DNA of 64,000 nt from Bacillota bacterium (GCA_023411575.1 JAEYOP010000023.1:1-64000); one strand, 5' to 3'. Positions 17,102-25,652 are shown, counted from the first letter of the stretch. Notes: a model not told the origin generated them from the letters alone. Numbers and translations are program-made.

Positions 17102-17437
17102 ATGGAAGCCAATGCGGAATATGCAAAAGTATTCAAGGCGTTGGGCGACGCGAAAAGAGCGATGATCGTGGATATGCTCTCCTGCGGTGAGCTCTGCGCC
17201 TGCATGATTTTGGAAAAGTTCGAGATGTCCCAATCCACGCTTTCCCATCACATGAAGCTCCTGTGCGAATGCGGGCTCGTAAAGGGCAGGGAAAAAGGGA
17301 AATGGACCTACTACTCGCTGGACCCGGACGCCGTCGGCAAAGCAAAGGAATTTTTCAACACCATTACATCCCGTAAGGAGAACTGTATCTGCGAGGAAGG
17401 TACGGAAGGCTGCAAAGGATGTGATGAAAATGAGTAA
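17102..17437 (+). CDS. arsR: ArsR-family thiol/metal-sensing repressor
   Basis: A 111-residue winged-helix repressor. 'MSQSTLSHHMKLLCECGLV' is the recognition helix region. 'GELCACMIL' matches the ELCxC motif in which ArsR-type proteins bind As(III) or other thiophilic metals; the C-terminus adds a Cys cluster (CICEEGTEGCKGC). GAGGTG precedes the ATG. It is the first gene of the hgcAB operon, and its last codons overlap the hgcA start. It is expected to repress the operon until arsenite, mercury or a similar ligand binds; which metal is not determinable. Confidence 0.88.
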   Translation: MEANAEYAKVFKALGDAKRAMIVDMLSCGELCACMILEKFEMSQSTLSHHMKLLCECGLVKGREKGKWTYYSLDPDAVGKAKEFFNTITSRKENCICEEGTEGCKGCDENE

Positions 17438-18518
17438 CGAAAAGTCCTGCTGCTGTTCGGGTAACAGCTGCTGTGCCGGGGAATCCATAAGGCCGTACGA
17501 CGGAAAGGATAAATGGGTAACGGGTGAAATTCATACTCCCAAGGGCATTGTGCCTGTAGCTTCAACGGATATTCGCTTCAAAGATATCCTCGGAGCGTGG
17601 AAAGTCCGCTGGGGCATAGGCAGGATGGATTACAAAATCGGTCCGGGGCTTTACGCCGTGGGCAAGCCCGATCACACCTCCCCCGTACTGGTCAGCGCAA
17701 ACTACAAGCTGACGTTCGATGCCTTGAGGAAAGAGCTTTCGGGCTTAAATTGCTGGATTCTGATCCTCGATACAAAGGGTATCAATGTCTGGTGCGCCGC
17801 CGGGAAAGGGACGTTCGGAACGGATGAACTGGTGAATCGCATAACCAAAACCGGATTGTCCGGGATCCTATCGCACAGGACGCTGGTGCTGCCGCAGCTG
17901 GGCGCGCCCGGCGTGAGCGCCCATGAAGTGGCCAGGCGGACCGGCTTTTCGGTGGTTTACGGCCCCGTGAGAGCGCGGGACATAAAGGCTTTCCTTGAAG
18001 CCGGCTTCAACGCCACGGAAGAAATGCGCACCGTGAAATTCACGGCGTGGGATCGGTTGGTTCTCACCCCGATGGAGCTGACGGCCGCCGCAAAGATTTC
18101 GTTGATGGTTTTCGGAGTACTGTTCCTCATCAACCTGTTTGCGGCAAGGCCATTCGGGCTCGCGGATTTCATCGTTTACGCGGGCGCTGTGGTAACGGGA
18201 ACTATTATTACCCCCGTACTTCTCCCCTTTATTCCCGGCAGGGCGTTCGCATGGAAGGGCTGGCTGCCGGGGCTCCTCTGGACGGCAGGGTTTGTTTGGC
18301 TGAACGGCTGGTTCTCTCCCGAATTTTTGCTGCTTGCCATAGGGTATCTGCTGTTATTGCCGTCCTTTTCGGCGTATCTGGCAATGAATTTCACAGGCTC
18401 GTCAACCTACACCTCCTTTTCCGGCGTTATCAAGGAAATGAAAGCGGCGGTGCCGCTCATTGCCCTTTCATCCGTTGCGGGAATTGTGCTGGTGTTGATA
18501 AAGAGCCTGTCGGCTTAA
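17430..18518 (+). CDS. hgcA: mercury-methylating corrinoid protein HgcA
   Basis: HgcA carries a corrinoid and transfers a methyl group to Hg(II), making methylmercury with HgcB. The diagnostic cap-helix motif NVWCAAGK is intact at about residues 120-127, with the cobalt-ligand Cys. The C-terminal third has five predicted membrane helices, and no TIM barrel is present, which separates it from the corrinoid iron-sulfur protein of the acetyl-CoA pathway. The length (about 362) fits the family. An N-terminal Cys-rich tail (CCCSGNSCC) is notable. Start is uncertain among the ATGs at 17424 and 17430; it overlaps the arsR stop. hgcB follows by 12 bases. Confidence 0.94.
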   Translation: MSNEKSCCCSGNSCCAGESIRPYDGKDKWVTGEIHTPKGIVPVASTDIRFKDILGAWKVRWGIGRMDYKIGPGLYAVGKPDHTSPVLVSANYKLTFDALRKELSGLNCWILILDTKGINVWCAAGKGTFGTDELVNRITKTGLSGILSHRTLVLPQLGAPGVSAHEVARRTGFSVVYGPVRARDIKAFLEAGFNATEEMRTVKFTAWDRLVLTPMELTAAAKISLMVFGVLFLINLFAARPFGLADFIVYAGAVVTGTIITPVLLPFIPGRAFAWKGWLPGLLWTAGFVWLNGWFSPEFLLLAIGYLLLLPSFSAYLAMNFTGSSTYTSFSGVIKEMKAAVPLIALSSVAGIVLVLIKSLSA

Positions 18519-18530
18519 AAGGAGGGTGCT

Positions 18531-18815
18531 ATGAAGCACAAATACCTGAAGGATGTCGCAACGCTCCGGCTGTCGGTTGAAAAATGCATCGGCTGCGGAA
18601 GATGCGCGGAGGTTTGCCCTCATGGAGTGTTCAAGGTGGACGAAAGAAAAGCGCGGATAAGAGATAGGAACCTGTGTATGGAATGCGGCGCTTGTGCGAA
18701 AAATTGCCCTGCAAACGCCATCTCTGTTGACTCCGGAGTGGGATGCGCCGCTGCCGTGATAACGGGCTGGCTTACGGGAAGCGAACCAAGCTGTGGCTGC
18801 TCCGAAACAACATGA
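18531..18815 (+). CDS. hgcB: ferredoxin-like HgcB
   Basis: A 94-residue two-[4Fe-4S] ferredoxin, the electron donor that reduces the HgcA corrinoid. Cluster motifs CIGCGRCAEVCP and CMECGACAKNCP are intact; the second is the HgcB-specific form (ECGAC.KNCP). The C-terminal Cys residues (GC…CGC) match the conserved Cys pair found in HgcB. AGGAGGG precedes the ATG, and the stop overlaps the arsC start as ATGA. Adjacent hgcA and hgcB is the required arrangement for mercury methylation. Confidence 0.94.
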   Translation: MKHKYLKDVATLRLSVEKCIGCGRCAEVCPHGVFKVDERKARIRDRNLCMECGACAKNCPANAISVDSGVGCAAAVITGWLTGSEPSCGCSETT

Positions 18816-19225
18816 CAAAGATTGCCTTCATTTGTATTCATAACTCCTGCCGCAGCCAGATTGCGGAAGCGTTGGGCCGGCACCTCGCCGGCGATGTGTT
18901 TGAAAGCTATTCGGCAGGAACGGAAACCAAGCCGCGGATCAATCCGGATGCCGTCCGCCTGATGAAACAGCTTTATGGGATCGATATGGAGAAAACGCAG
19001 CGTCCAAAGCTGCTTTCCGAAATTCCCCCGGTTGATGTTGTGGTTACAATGGGCTGTAATGTCACCTGCCCATACCTCCCCGGCACGCACCGGGAAGACT
19101 GGGGATTGGCCGACCCGACCGGAAAAAGCGATGAAGAATTCATCGCTGTCATACGCGAGATAGAAGGCAAGATAAAACAGCTTGCAGACAGGGTCCGTTG
19201 TTTTTGCTATTTTCTGACGAGTTAG
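18812..19225 (+). CDS. arsC: thioredoxin-dependent arsenate reductase
   Basis: A 137-residue protein of the low-molecular-weight phosphatase fold. CIHNSCRS near the N-terminus is the C-x5-R loop, and 'MGCNVTCPYLPG' provides the second redox Cys pair, as in the ArsC of Gram-positive bacteria (arsenate to arsenite). Start ATG overlaps the hgcB stop (ATGA), so it is translated with hgcAB. The C-terminal tail 'RVRCFCYFLTS' is slightly unusual. A protein-tyrosine phosphatase role is the alternative but less likely given the Cys set. Its presence in the operon links mercury methylation genes to arsenic resistance. Confidence 0.88.
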   Translation: MTKIAFICIHNSCRSQIAEALGRHLAGDVFESYSAGTETKPRINPDAVRLMKQLYGIDMEKTQRPKLLSEIPPVDVVVTMGCNVTCPYLPGTHREDWGLADPTGKSDEEFIAVIREIEGKIKQLADRVRCFCYFLTS

Positions 19226-19626
19226 GAATTAACCCAGTTTTCGAGTCCAAGACCTTCTACTCTCTCGAATTCGCGGGTATTATTAGTGACAATGATGAGT
19301 CCTTTGGCCTTTGCATGGGCCGCGATCAACATATCCATAGTTCCAATCGGAGTTCCTTGCCGTCGCAGTGCCGTGCAAATTTGCCCGTATTCTACGGCTG
19401 CTTCGTCGTCAAATGGCAAGATGTCCGCAATAGAAAGAAATTGATTCAAGGCAAGTAAATTTTTTTCCGGGTAAGCGCTTGCTTCTACGCCATGCATGAG
19501 TTCGGCAAGCGTAATGGCGGAAATAGCAATCCCGTTGCAAAGGTTTGAACGGAGATTTATCAGCACATTTTCCGGCCTTTTTTTAATAAGGTACACACAA
19601 ATATTGGTGTCCAGCATGTATTTCAT
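19222..19626 (-). CDS. vapC: VapC-type PIN-domain toxin
   Basis: A 134-residue PIN ribonuclease. Acidic active-site positions: D6 in 'MLDTNICVYLI', E in 'TLAELMHGVE' and D in 'TMDMLIAAHAKAKG'. Such toxins cut RNA, often tRNA. The antitoxin gene is directly upstream and overlaps by four bases, the standard antitoxin-first order. The end of this gene meets the arsC end in convergent orientation. Confidence 0.9.
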   Translation of the reverse strand: MKYMLDTNICVYLIKKRPENVLINLRSNLCNGIAISAITLAELMHGVEASAYPEKNLLALNQFLSIADILPFDDEAAVEYGQICTALRRQGTPIGTMDMLIAAHAKAKGLIIVTNNTREFERVEGLGLENWVNS

Positions 19627-19853
19627 AACTTCTCCCTCGGTGCTTGAATCCCCTGAATCCGACCGTCCGCAAAAAAATCGTCCGTAAAACCATCAAGACC
19701 GTTGAGAAAGGTTTCCCATACATGCTCTTTTGGAAATAACATCACCGCGTCGCCCACTTTTTTAACATAGACTTCGCTGCCTGAAAAACGGCATTCTTTC
19801 GGCAGCCGGACAGCCTGGCTCTGCCCATTGACAAATAATTTCGCAGTCTCCAC
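19623..19853 (-). CDS. vapB: VapB-type antitoxin
   Basis: A 76-residue antitoxin. 'ETAKLFVNGQSQAVRLPKECRF' is the SpoVT/AbrB-like swapped-hairpin DNA-binding sequence, with the C-terminal part expected to wrap the toxin. An upstream ATG exists at 19913, but GAGGTG seven bases before the GTG at 19853 makes that the start. A palindrome immediately upstream (19871-19894) is a likely operator. Confidence 0.85.
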   Translation of the reverse strand: METAKLFVNGQSQAVRLPKECRFSGSEVYVKKVGDAVMLFPKEHVWETFLNGLDGFTDDFFADGRIQGIQAPREKL

Positions 19854-19870
19854 TTTTATCACCTCACTAA

Positions 19871-19894
19871 TAGTATATACTACAGTATATACTA
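19871..19894. promoter_or_regulatory. vapBC operator palindrome
   Basis: Two 11-base arms TAGTATATACT and AGTATATACTA are exact reverse complements around a two-base centre. It lies 18 bases upstream of the vapB start, where the VapBC complex normally binds to repress its own promoter. Confidence 0.7.
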
Positions 19895-20118
19895 TTGTCA
19901 AGATTTTATGCATCGGTGTCGTTGGAATTGGCTTAACCGTTTTTATAAAATTCCTGCATTTCCATTGCGATAAAGCGGGTGATCATTTCCCTGTACAGGG
20001 CTTCTACCATATTCGGATTCGCTCCAATTATATATGTTCGAGAGAACCAAAAAACCCGCCGTTTTTTCCGACGAGTTCAGGTTTGGACAGTGCTCATCTG
20101 CGTTTTTGCATGCAGAGA

Positions 20119-22431
20119 TCATTCGGACAACTTTCGGTTGGAAACCGCATGTTCGCTGTATTTGTTCAACTTCGTCTCAAGGCTGTCGCCGGCCTTAAAA
20201 AGCTCCGGGAACCCGTCCAGCCAGGAGTATTTTTCAAAGAACGGCTCTGCCGGCGACGGGCCAAAGCTCCAGTATCCGCCGTCGCTGCTGACGAGCAGGG
20301 TACTCTTCTTTAAAAGCGCGTTTACTTCGTCGGCGAAATCAACCATCTTGCGCGCGTCAAGCTCTTTTGCCCCGTTTATGTCAAACTCAAGGGTTTTTGT
20401 TTGAAATACTTTCTCCTTTACGCCCTCTTCCGGTGAGAAAAGAGAAAGGGTATAGGTACAATACCCCTGATACATCGAGGGGTTGTACCGGAGGAGATAT
20501 TGCCTGCCGTCAAGCTCCGTGAGAAACAGCTGATCCCAGCCCGCGTGTGCTGTGTTCAGTTCTTCCTTCCAAAGCTCGTTTCCGCTGCCGTCCCGGACGA
20601 GAAGCGTCACCCCGAAAGTTGTTTCCATCTGAGATTTATCAAGGTAAATCGATTCATCCTTCCCGTCCTGATTGACGTCGGCCTGAGCTATCAGCTCTTC
20701 TGCTGCAGATGATCCGACAACGTGCGGGACAAGCCCCTGAGTGTCCCCGCCGGTGCCAACGCTCTTGGTTGTTTCATCTGAAGAGGATGGGAGCAGTTCG
20801 GCGGATGGCGCTTCCGTATTTTCCTTCCAGTGCCATGTCATCCCGCCATCTTCCGTCACGAGATATAGGATGGAGATAAAATTGGCGCCGCTGTCATAAA
20901 GCTCAATTGGGTAGCTTCCGGACTCCCCAATGAAAGCAGGAACAAGCGGCATCATCTTACATTCCTTCAAATAATCAGGGATATCCACCGTCATCCGTTC
21001 CCATGTTTTTCCACCGTCAAGGGTACGGCTTATCTCGGGACCCTGGTCAAAAAAGTAGCGGTAGCTCATAAAGCCGACTTTTGAAGAGGCAAAACCGGCA
21101 CCGGTCACTGTTCCGGTATACATCCCATTCTTGTTGCCAATCCACCAGCTCTTTCCGCCGTCCATGGAAGTGCAAACATTGGCGTTTCCCGTCCCCAGGG
21201 AGGGTCCGGTGCAGACCACCGCCCAAGTAAAGTCATTAATAGAGCCGCAGTAGATGCCGACATCCATCCAACCAGGCTGCCAGTTTGGCTCTGTGCGGTC
21301 GCTTGCAGGAAATTGATCAAATACCGACCATGGCAGACTCATAATATAGGTTCCGCCCTTTTCCGTGTAAACGTCAAAGGTATCAACGTCCGCGTCTTTC
21401 ACATATCCCACAAATGGCCCGGTTCCTTCTGCTGACGCAACCGAAGTATCTGTCGCGGCTGGGTTCGTGAGCAAAGTAAATCCTGCGGCGATTATAATGA
21501 CGACCGCCACGGCCAATATCCAGAACGCGGGCTTTTTATAGCTCAGCACATTTTTGATGCGCTTCTTGATGTTCCCTTCGCCGAACGCAAGGGGGCTGCC
21601 ATTGATAAGGCGCCGACCGGCTGCCAGGGATAGCAGGGATGTCGAATACACCCCTTTAATCCCGTCGCCCATCTCCTTCAGAACCCTCTCGTCGCAGGAC
21701 ATTTCCATGTCCCTGACGCAGCATATAAACGCCACCCACACAAGCGGATTGAACCAGTGTACGGCCAGTGCAAGAAAGGCAAGCATCTTGATTATATGGT
21801 CAAGCCGCCGTATATGGGTCTTCTCATGCAGTATGATATAGCTTTGTTCCTGTTCCGGCAGGGTTGACGGCAGATAGATTTTCGGGCGGATCACACCGAT
21901 CACGAAGGGCGAAGCGATATGGTCGGCCATATATATGTTATCGCGCAGACGCACTGCGCCGACGAGCTTTCCATGCAGGCGTATTAAAGACGCCGCACTG
22001 TATAGGAGCATAGCGGCAACGCCGAACAGCCAAAGCATAGTAGCAGCCGACATTGGCAGTTCAGGCGGGTCGGCGTCAAGCTGCTCCCGACCTTGCGGCA
22101 AGCTGCCGTTAATGGCTTCGTTGACTCCCGGAACCAGCAAATCAACTTGCGGGGACTCCGTGTGAACAATATCTGTGGGGATGTAGCCAATACTGCTGTA
22201 AGCACTATTGGTTGTAGACATGGCTGGCGCGTGAAAAAAGCCTATCAGCGAAAGCTCGGACGAAAACGACACAGGGCATACAAGTCGGAACAATACGACC
22301 GCCCAAAGCGTGTAAGAAAAAATCTTCGGCGCTTTTTTCAGCAGCAAACGGGCAATCAGCACGAGAACGGTAACGATTCCGGCTGTGAGGCTCATATTGA
22401 TAATCTCAGGCAGCAGCGTATATGTCCACAT
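20119..22431 (-). CDS. BlaR1-type M56 metallopeptidase sensor with Asp-box repeats
   Basis: A 770-residue membrane protein. Four hydrophobic helices frame the M56 peptidase region with the zinc motif HEKTH (residues 202-206). After the last helix (about 303-321) there is no penicillin-binding domain; instead there are three Asp-box repeats ('SMDGGKSW', 'TLDGGKTW', 'TEDGGMTW' at about 422, 470, 526), then a calcium-loop-like 'DVNQDGKDE' (about 585) and a short C-terminal domain. BlaR1 proteins cleave BlaI-type repressors after a signal. The start overlaps the blaI-like stop by one base (TGATG). The ligand sensed here is unlikely to be a beta-lactam. Confidence 0.85.
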   Translation of the reverse strand: MWTYTLLPEIINMSLTAGIVTVLVLIARLLLKKAPKIFSYTLWAVVLFRLVCPVSFSSELSLIGFFHAPAMSTTNSAYSSIGYIPTDIVHTESPQVDLLVPGVNEAINGSLPQGREQLDADPPELPMSAATMLWLFGVAAMLLYSAASLIRLHGKLVGAVRLRDNIYMADHIASPFVIGVIRPKIYLPSTLPEQEQSYIILHEKTHIRRLDHIIKMLAFLALAVHWFNPLVWVAFICCVRDMEMSCDERVLKEMGDGIKGVYSTSLLSLAAGRRLINGSPLAFGEGNIKKRIKNVLSYKKPAFWILAVAVVIIIAAGFTLLTNPAATDTSVASAEGTGPFVGYVKDADVDTFDVYTEKGGTYIMSLPWSVFDQFPASDRTEPNWQPGWMDVGIYCGSINDFTWAVVCTGPSLGTGNANVCTSMDGGKSWWIGNKNGMYTGTVTGAGFASSKVGFMSYRYFFDQGPEISRTLDGGKTWERMTVDIPDYLKECKMMPLVPAFIGESGSYPIELYDSGANFISILYLVTEDGGMTWHWKENTEAPSAELLPSSSDETTKSVGTGGDTQGLVPHVVGSSAAEELIAQADVNQDGKDESIYLDKSQMETTFGVTLLVRDGSGNELWKEELNTAHAGWDQLFLTELDGRQYLLRYNPSMYQGYCTYTLSLFSPEEGVKEKVFQTKTLEFDINGAKELDARKMVDFADEVNALLKKSTLLVSSDGGYWSFGPSPAEPFFEKYSWLDGFPELFKAGDSLETKLNKYSEHAVSNRKLSE

Positions 22432-22796
22432 CAGAATTCACCCCGCTTTTCATCAATAAGCCTTTGCAGTTCGCCTATTTCTTTTTCGGACAGCTTTTTT
22501 CGCATGGTAAATGCCGTCAGAAACTGCGGAAGCGACCCATCGAAAGTCTCCTCAACAAACTTTTCGCTTTGCAGGGCGTTGAACTCCTGTTTGCTCATCA
22601 AAGCAGAAACCATGCCGTCCTTATTCTGAAAGATACGCCGGTCGCAAAGCCGGCGCAGCATTGTGTAAGTAGTCGACTTTTTCCAGCTAAGCTCTTTTTC
22701 GCACAGCTTTACAAGCTCCCCGGAGGAAATGGGCTCATTGTCCCACATAAGCTCGGCGAACCTTGTCTCCATGACGCCTAATTTGTAGTCTTCCAT
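22431..22796 (-). CDS. BlaI/MecI-family repressor
   Basis: A 121-residue winged-helix repressor with 'LGVMETRFAELMWDNEPISSGELVKLCEKELSWKKSTTYTMLRRLCDR', the family signature, and a C-terminal dimerisation helix ('LSEKEIGELQRLIDEKR'). It should be cleaved by the adjacent M56 protein. The ATG at 22796 has AAGGGGCG upstream; a longer frame begins at 22904 but has no supporting site. The expected target is the palindrome at 22822-22844, giving autoregulation. Confidence 0.88.
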   Translation of the reverse strand: MEDYKLGVMETRFAELMWDNEPISSGELVKLCEKELSWKKSTTYTMLRRLCDRRIFQNKDGMVSALMSKQEFNALQSEKFVEETFDGSLPQFLTAFTMRKKLSEKEIGELQRLIDEKRGEF

Positions 22797-22821
22797 ACGA
22801 TCGCCCCTTGAGTCTAATATC

Positions 22822-22844
22822 ATTAAACCTAATTCGAGTTTAAT
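22822..22844. promoter_or_regulatory. candidate BlaI-type operator
   Basis: ATTAAAC, nine bases, GTTTAAT is an exact 7-base inverted repeat just upstream of the repressor gene. It differs from the canonical TACA-N-TGTA sites of blaZ, so it is proposed on position and symmetry only. Confidence 0.45.
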
Positions 22845-22996
22845 CCCGTTAGACCAAAAAGTCAATAACATTTTAAGTTTGGAAATATATCTTACCACTG
22901 CCATGCACTAAACAGCCGATCTATGAATTTGGCTCGCCGAATGCCGTCGTAGTCGCTTGCAAAGTTCCGGGTCCCGCCTTGCCGATATTGACTGTG

Positions 22997-23878
22997 TTAT
23001 GCCATGCTGTCCGGTTCTGGGACAGGTTTCCCATCCGGCAATATTGCTCTGAGGAGCATATGCATCTCGTCGAACCCCGATGCGCGGATATGAATGCGTT
23101 TTCCAAGACGGGCTGCGAGATTAAAGGCAAATTCTTCACAGGCATCCTTGTTGTACAGTTGAATGGTGCTTATTCTTATCAAATCCAGGCCCTGGCGTTC
23201 AAGCATGGCCGACCGCATCAAATCTTTACCCTGCTCCAGCGGACTGTTGTGATAGGCAAAGCTATCGTATTCGATTGCCAGTTTTGCCTGCTTGTAATAC
23301 AAATCCACAAAACAGCGCTTCTGACCAAGGCGTTTGCTCCTCTCGTCTTTCAGCTTTATCTCATGATTAAAAACGGCATGATCAAGTCCGTAACCCCCCA
23401 GGGCATGCGGCAACGTAAGAATCATATAGGCCATCGATTCCATGATGCTTGCGGAACCGTTTTGTATGTACTTCAATGCCCGCTCGGCTTTGCGATGTCC
23501 CCGATGCCCCGACGTCTTCGCAAGAAACGCCTTGAGCTTTCGCTTTGTTGTGATCGCCTCGGAAGGTTGACCAGGTGGATGAGAACACAGCTGAAGGCCC
23601 AAAAGGATGAGCCGATGGATGCTTAATTTGCGCGCAAGCTCCAAAAACAGCAATTCCGGTGACGCAACCATTGTACCGTTTCGTGCCACTACCGCACCGG
23701 CAGGCAGAGCAAGCCCGCACGAATGAACTCTCCGCCCATTAACGCGGAACCTCGCTTCGTGTTCGAAAACCGTTCGATCGTTCGAGGCTGCTTTTGTGAT
23801 TTCAGAGCCAAGCGCAGCTTCAATATACGGGATGTTCCAAATAGCGGCAGCCGAAAAATGACTCAAATACTCATTCAT
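22997..23878 (-). CDS. DUF559-like nuclease-fold protein
   Basis: A 293-residue protein. The C-terminal part 'RCFVDLYYKQAKLAIEYDSFAYH' and 'LIRISTIQLYN' have the D…E-x-D/K layout of Vsr/DUF559 restriction-endonuclease folds (PD-(D/E)XK superfamily). The N-terminal 150 residues ('SHFSAAAIWNIP', 'VFEHEARFRVNGRRVHSCGLALPAG') resemble AbiEi-type antitoxin regulators of abortive-infection systems. This combination is frequent in Actinobacteria and some Firmicutes. The ATG at 23878 has a G-rich site about ten bases upstream; a frame to 24031 adds an unlikely tail. No partner toxin is adjacent. Function unknown; DNA nuclease activity is possible. Confidence 0.55.
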   Translation of the reverse strand: MNEYLSHFSAAAIWNIPYIEAALGSEITKAASNDRTVFEHEARFRVNGRRVHSCGLALPAGAVVARNGTMVASPELLFLELARKLSIHRLILLGLQLCSHPPGQPSEAITTKRKLKAFLAKTSGHRGHRKAERALKYIQNGSASIMESMAYMILTLPHALGGYGLDHAVFNHEIKLKDERSKRLGQKRCFVDLYYKQAKLAIEYDSFAYHNSPLEQGKDLMRSAMLERQGLDLIRISTIQLYNKDACEEFAFNLAARLGKRIHIRASGFDEMHMLLRAILPDGKPVPEPDSMA

Positions 23879-24075
23879 AAATATATGCTCCCACAAACTA
23901 TAGCTAAACTGTAACACACTGTACAAATTTTCAAGTTTGGGCCAGAAACTCACATTGCCGATAGAGTTTATTGGCCTTAACCGGGCAAATTTTCCGGTTT
24001 GAACCATAAAATTCGTAATTTGGGGGTGCAATGTGGCCCATACCTGAAATTTTGCACACTCCTCCGTAAGTATTA

Positions 24076-25266
24076 TTAATATCTAGCCGGCGTATAGCCG
24101 GTTTTGCGTACCAACTCCTGCCCCTGAGGAGACAAAATCCACTCTATTAAGGTTTTCATATTGCCTTTTGGCTCACCGTTTGTAACGGCATAAAAGTTAG
24201 CAGTAAACGGATAGCTCTTGTTTGCGATCGTCTCATTTGACGGATAAACGCCATCTATCGCCAATATTTTTGCATCGGAATTCGGGTACATCACCGTCGC
24301 ATAATATCGGTATGAATATCCAATCGCGGGCTGAACGCCGTGCCACTTAACAGAAACCTGCTTCATCATGCTGCCTGTTCCAGTCAGACTGTTATCGGGG
24401 AGCGGTTGCGGTTTTTGTATGGGCAGACCGTGCATGATGTTTTGCAGGCCGGTTTGACTGCCGCTTCCCTCAGGGCGCTGAAAGGCGATAATCTTTCCTC
24501 CCTCATTCCAACCGAAGGTCCGCCAGTACGCAGTTTTACCAGAGTAAATGTTTTTCAGTTGTTGATAGGATAGTCCCTCTATCGGATTGTTTTTCCCAGC
24601 GAGAAACACGAACGCCTCCCGCCCGATCGGGGTAAACACCAGCTCCACGCCTGCATCTTTCGCAGCCTGCTTTTGCTTTTCGGACGCACCCGCCACAAAA
24701 ATGATGTCGCAATCGCCGGCGATAATCCGCTTGTATGCGTTCTGCGTATTGGTGCAAAGTGCAATATCCTTCGTATAATTCTCCCTATCGTATACAGCGT
24801 TCACAAATGCCGCATAAACAGGGTAGAGGGCGGTTGCGCCATCGAGCGTAGGTAAATCTTCGGATATTGTCACCGATGCTGCACCTGGCAGTTCAGCCGT
24901 TTGTGTGTCTTCGGCAAAAGGCGTATACACTGTGAGGTCTGGTGAAGTCAAGTCGGGAGCGGGCATTTTTGCCAGCGGAAACCAGTTTCCTGTTATCGAC
25001 GGGGTAAACAACAGCACCCAAATTACACTCAAGACGGCGATGACGATTGTTGAGATTTCTGCATCCTTGTGGCATTTCCACACCAACGCAATCAAAAATC
25101 CTGTTGCACCCGTGAGTAGAATAAGCGGAGCTGCGCCGATAATATTGTCCACTGCATCGAGTTGACTTAAGTATTCTAAACTATGCATGATGCAGCTGTA
25201 CATTGTGACTAATCCTGCCGTCAGGACAAACCGAAGAATAAACCGCACGCCCTTTTTTACATCCAT
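24076..25266 (-). CDS. PstS-like phosphate-binding protein with membrane anchor
   Basis: About 396 residues. Three hydrophobic helices (about 8-100) precede a periplasmic-binding-protein fold of the PstS type ('DLPTLDGATALYPVYAAFVN', 'AGDCDIIFVAG', 'RPEGSGSQTGLQNIM' and 'ILSPQGQELVRKTGY'). The RPEGSGS motif is the phosphate-contact loop of PstS-like proteins. It lacks a cleavable lipobox and instead uses the membrane helices. No pstCAB genes are adjacent. Its start overlaps the preceding ORF by 10 bases. It may be a sensor or scavenger of phosphate-like anions; ligand uncertain. Confidence 0.7.
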   Translation of the reverse strand: MDVKKGVRFILRFVLTAGLVTMYSCIMHSLEYLSQLDAVDNIIGAAPLILLTGATGFLIALVWKCHKDAEISTIVIAVLSVIWVLLFTPSITGNWFPLAKMPAPDLTSPDLTVYTPFAEDTQTAELPGAASVTISEDLPTLDGATALYPVYAAFVNAVYDRENYTKDIALCTNTQNAYKRIIAGDCDIIFVAGASEKQKQAAKDAGVELVFTPIGREAFVFLAGKNNPIEGLSYQQLKNIYSGKTAYWRTFGWNEGGKIIAFQRPEGSGSQTGLQNIMHGLPIQKPQPLPDNSLTGTGSMMKQVSVKWHGVQPAIGYSYRYYATVMYPNSDAKILAIDGVYPSNETIANKSYPFTANFYAVTNGEPKGNMKTLIEWILSPQGQELVRKTGYTPARY

Positions 25267-25637
25267 GACAACCCCGCCAGAGTATTGCTTGAAAGCATAC
25301 ACATAAACAAATAAACTATATAAAAGAATGGATTGCACATAATGACGGTGACTATTGATAGCGCACGTCCCAATTTCCCTGTTTTATTCCATCGGAGGAG
25401 GGAAATAATGCTGATAACTGCTCCGATTCCCGGCAAAATAGCCGTTACCCAAGAAACGATGTTAGCCGCTGTTTTAGGAATATCCCCATAGGTTTTTGTA
25501 AAAAGACCGGCGAGAAAAAGTATAATGGGACCGGCAAGCATGAGCAGAAATCCGATTATTGCTGCCTTGTTTTTTAATACAATACTTGTAGACTGCGTTT
25601 CAGTCACAATCCTATTTGTGTTTTCCATTTTCTTCAT
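25257..25637 (-). CDS. small three-helix membrane protein
   Basis: 126 residues with three hydrophobic segments (about 25-46, 60-80 and 92-115). The N-terminus is polar. It resembles DUF4190/DUF6142-like small membrane proteins of Bacillota but I do not recognise a specific family. It is translationally coupled to the PstS-like gene (overlap 25257-25266), which suggests the two act together at the membrane. Confidence 0.6.
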   Translation of the reverse strand: MKKMENTNRIVTETQSTSIVLKNKAAIIGFLLMLAGPIILFLAGLFTKTYGDIPKTAANIVSWVTAILPGIGAVISIISLLRWNKTGKLGRALSIVTVIMCNPFFYIVYLFMCMLSSNTLAGLSWM

Positions 25638-25652
25638 CCTTTCGGTTACTAT

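Noticed and set aside
17430..18518. HgcA as the corrinoid iron-sulfur protein of the acetyl-CoA pathway
   Set aside because: It lacks the TIM barrel and [4Fe-4S] domain and has the NVWCAAGK motif plus five membrane helices.
24076..25266. PstS-like gene as part of a phosphate transporter operon
   Set aside because: No pstC, pstA or pstB gene is adjacent; only a small membrane protein is coupled to it.
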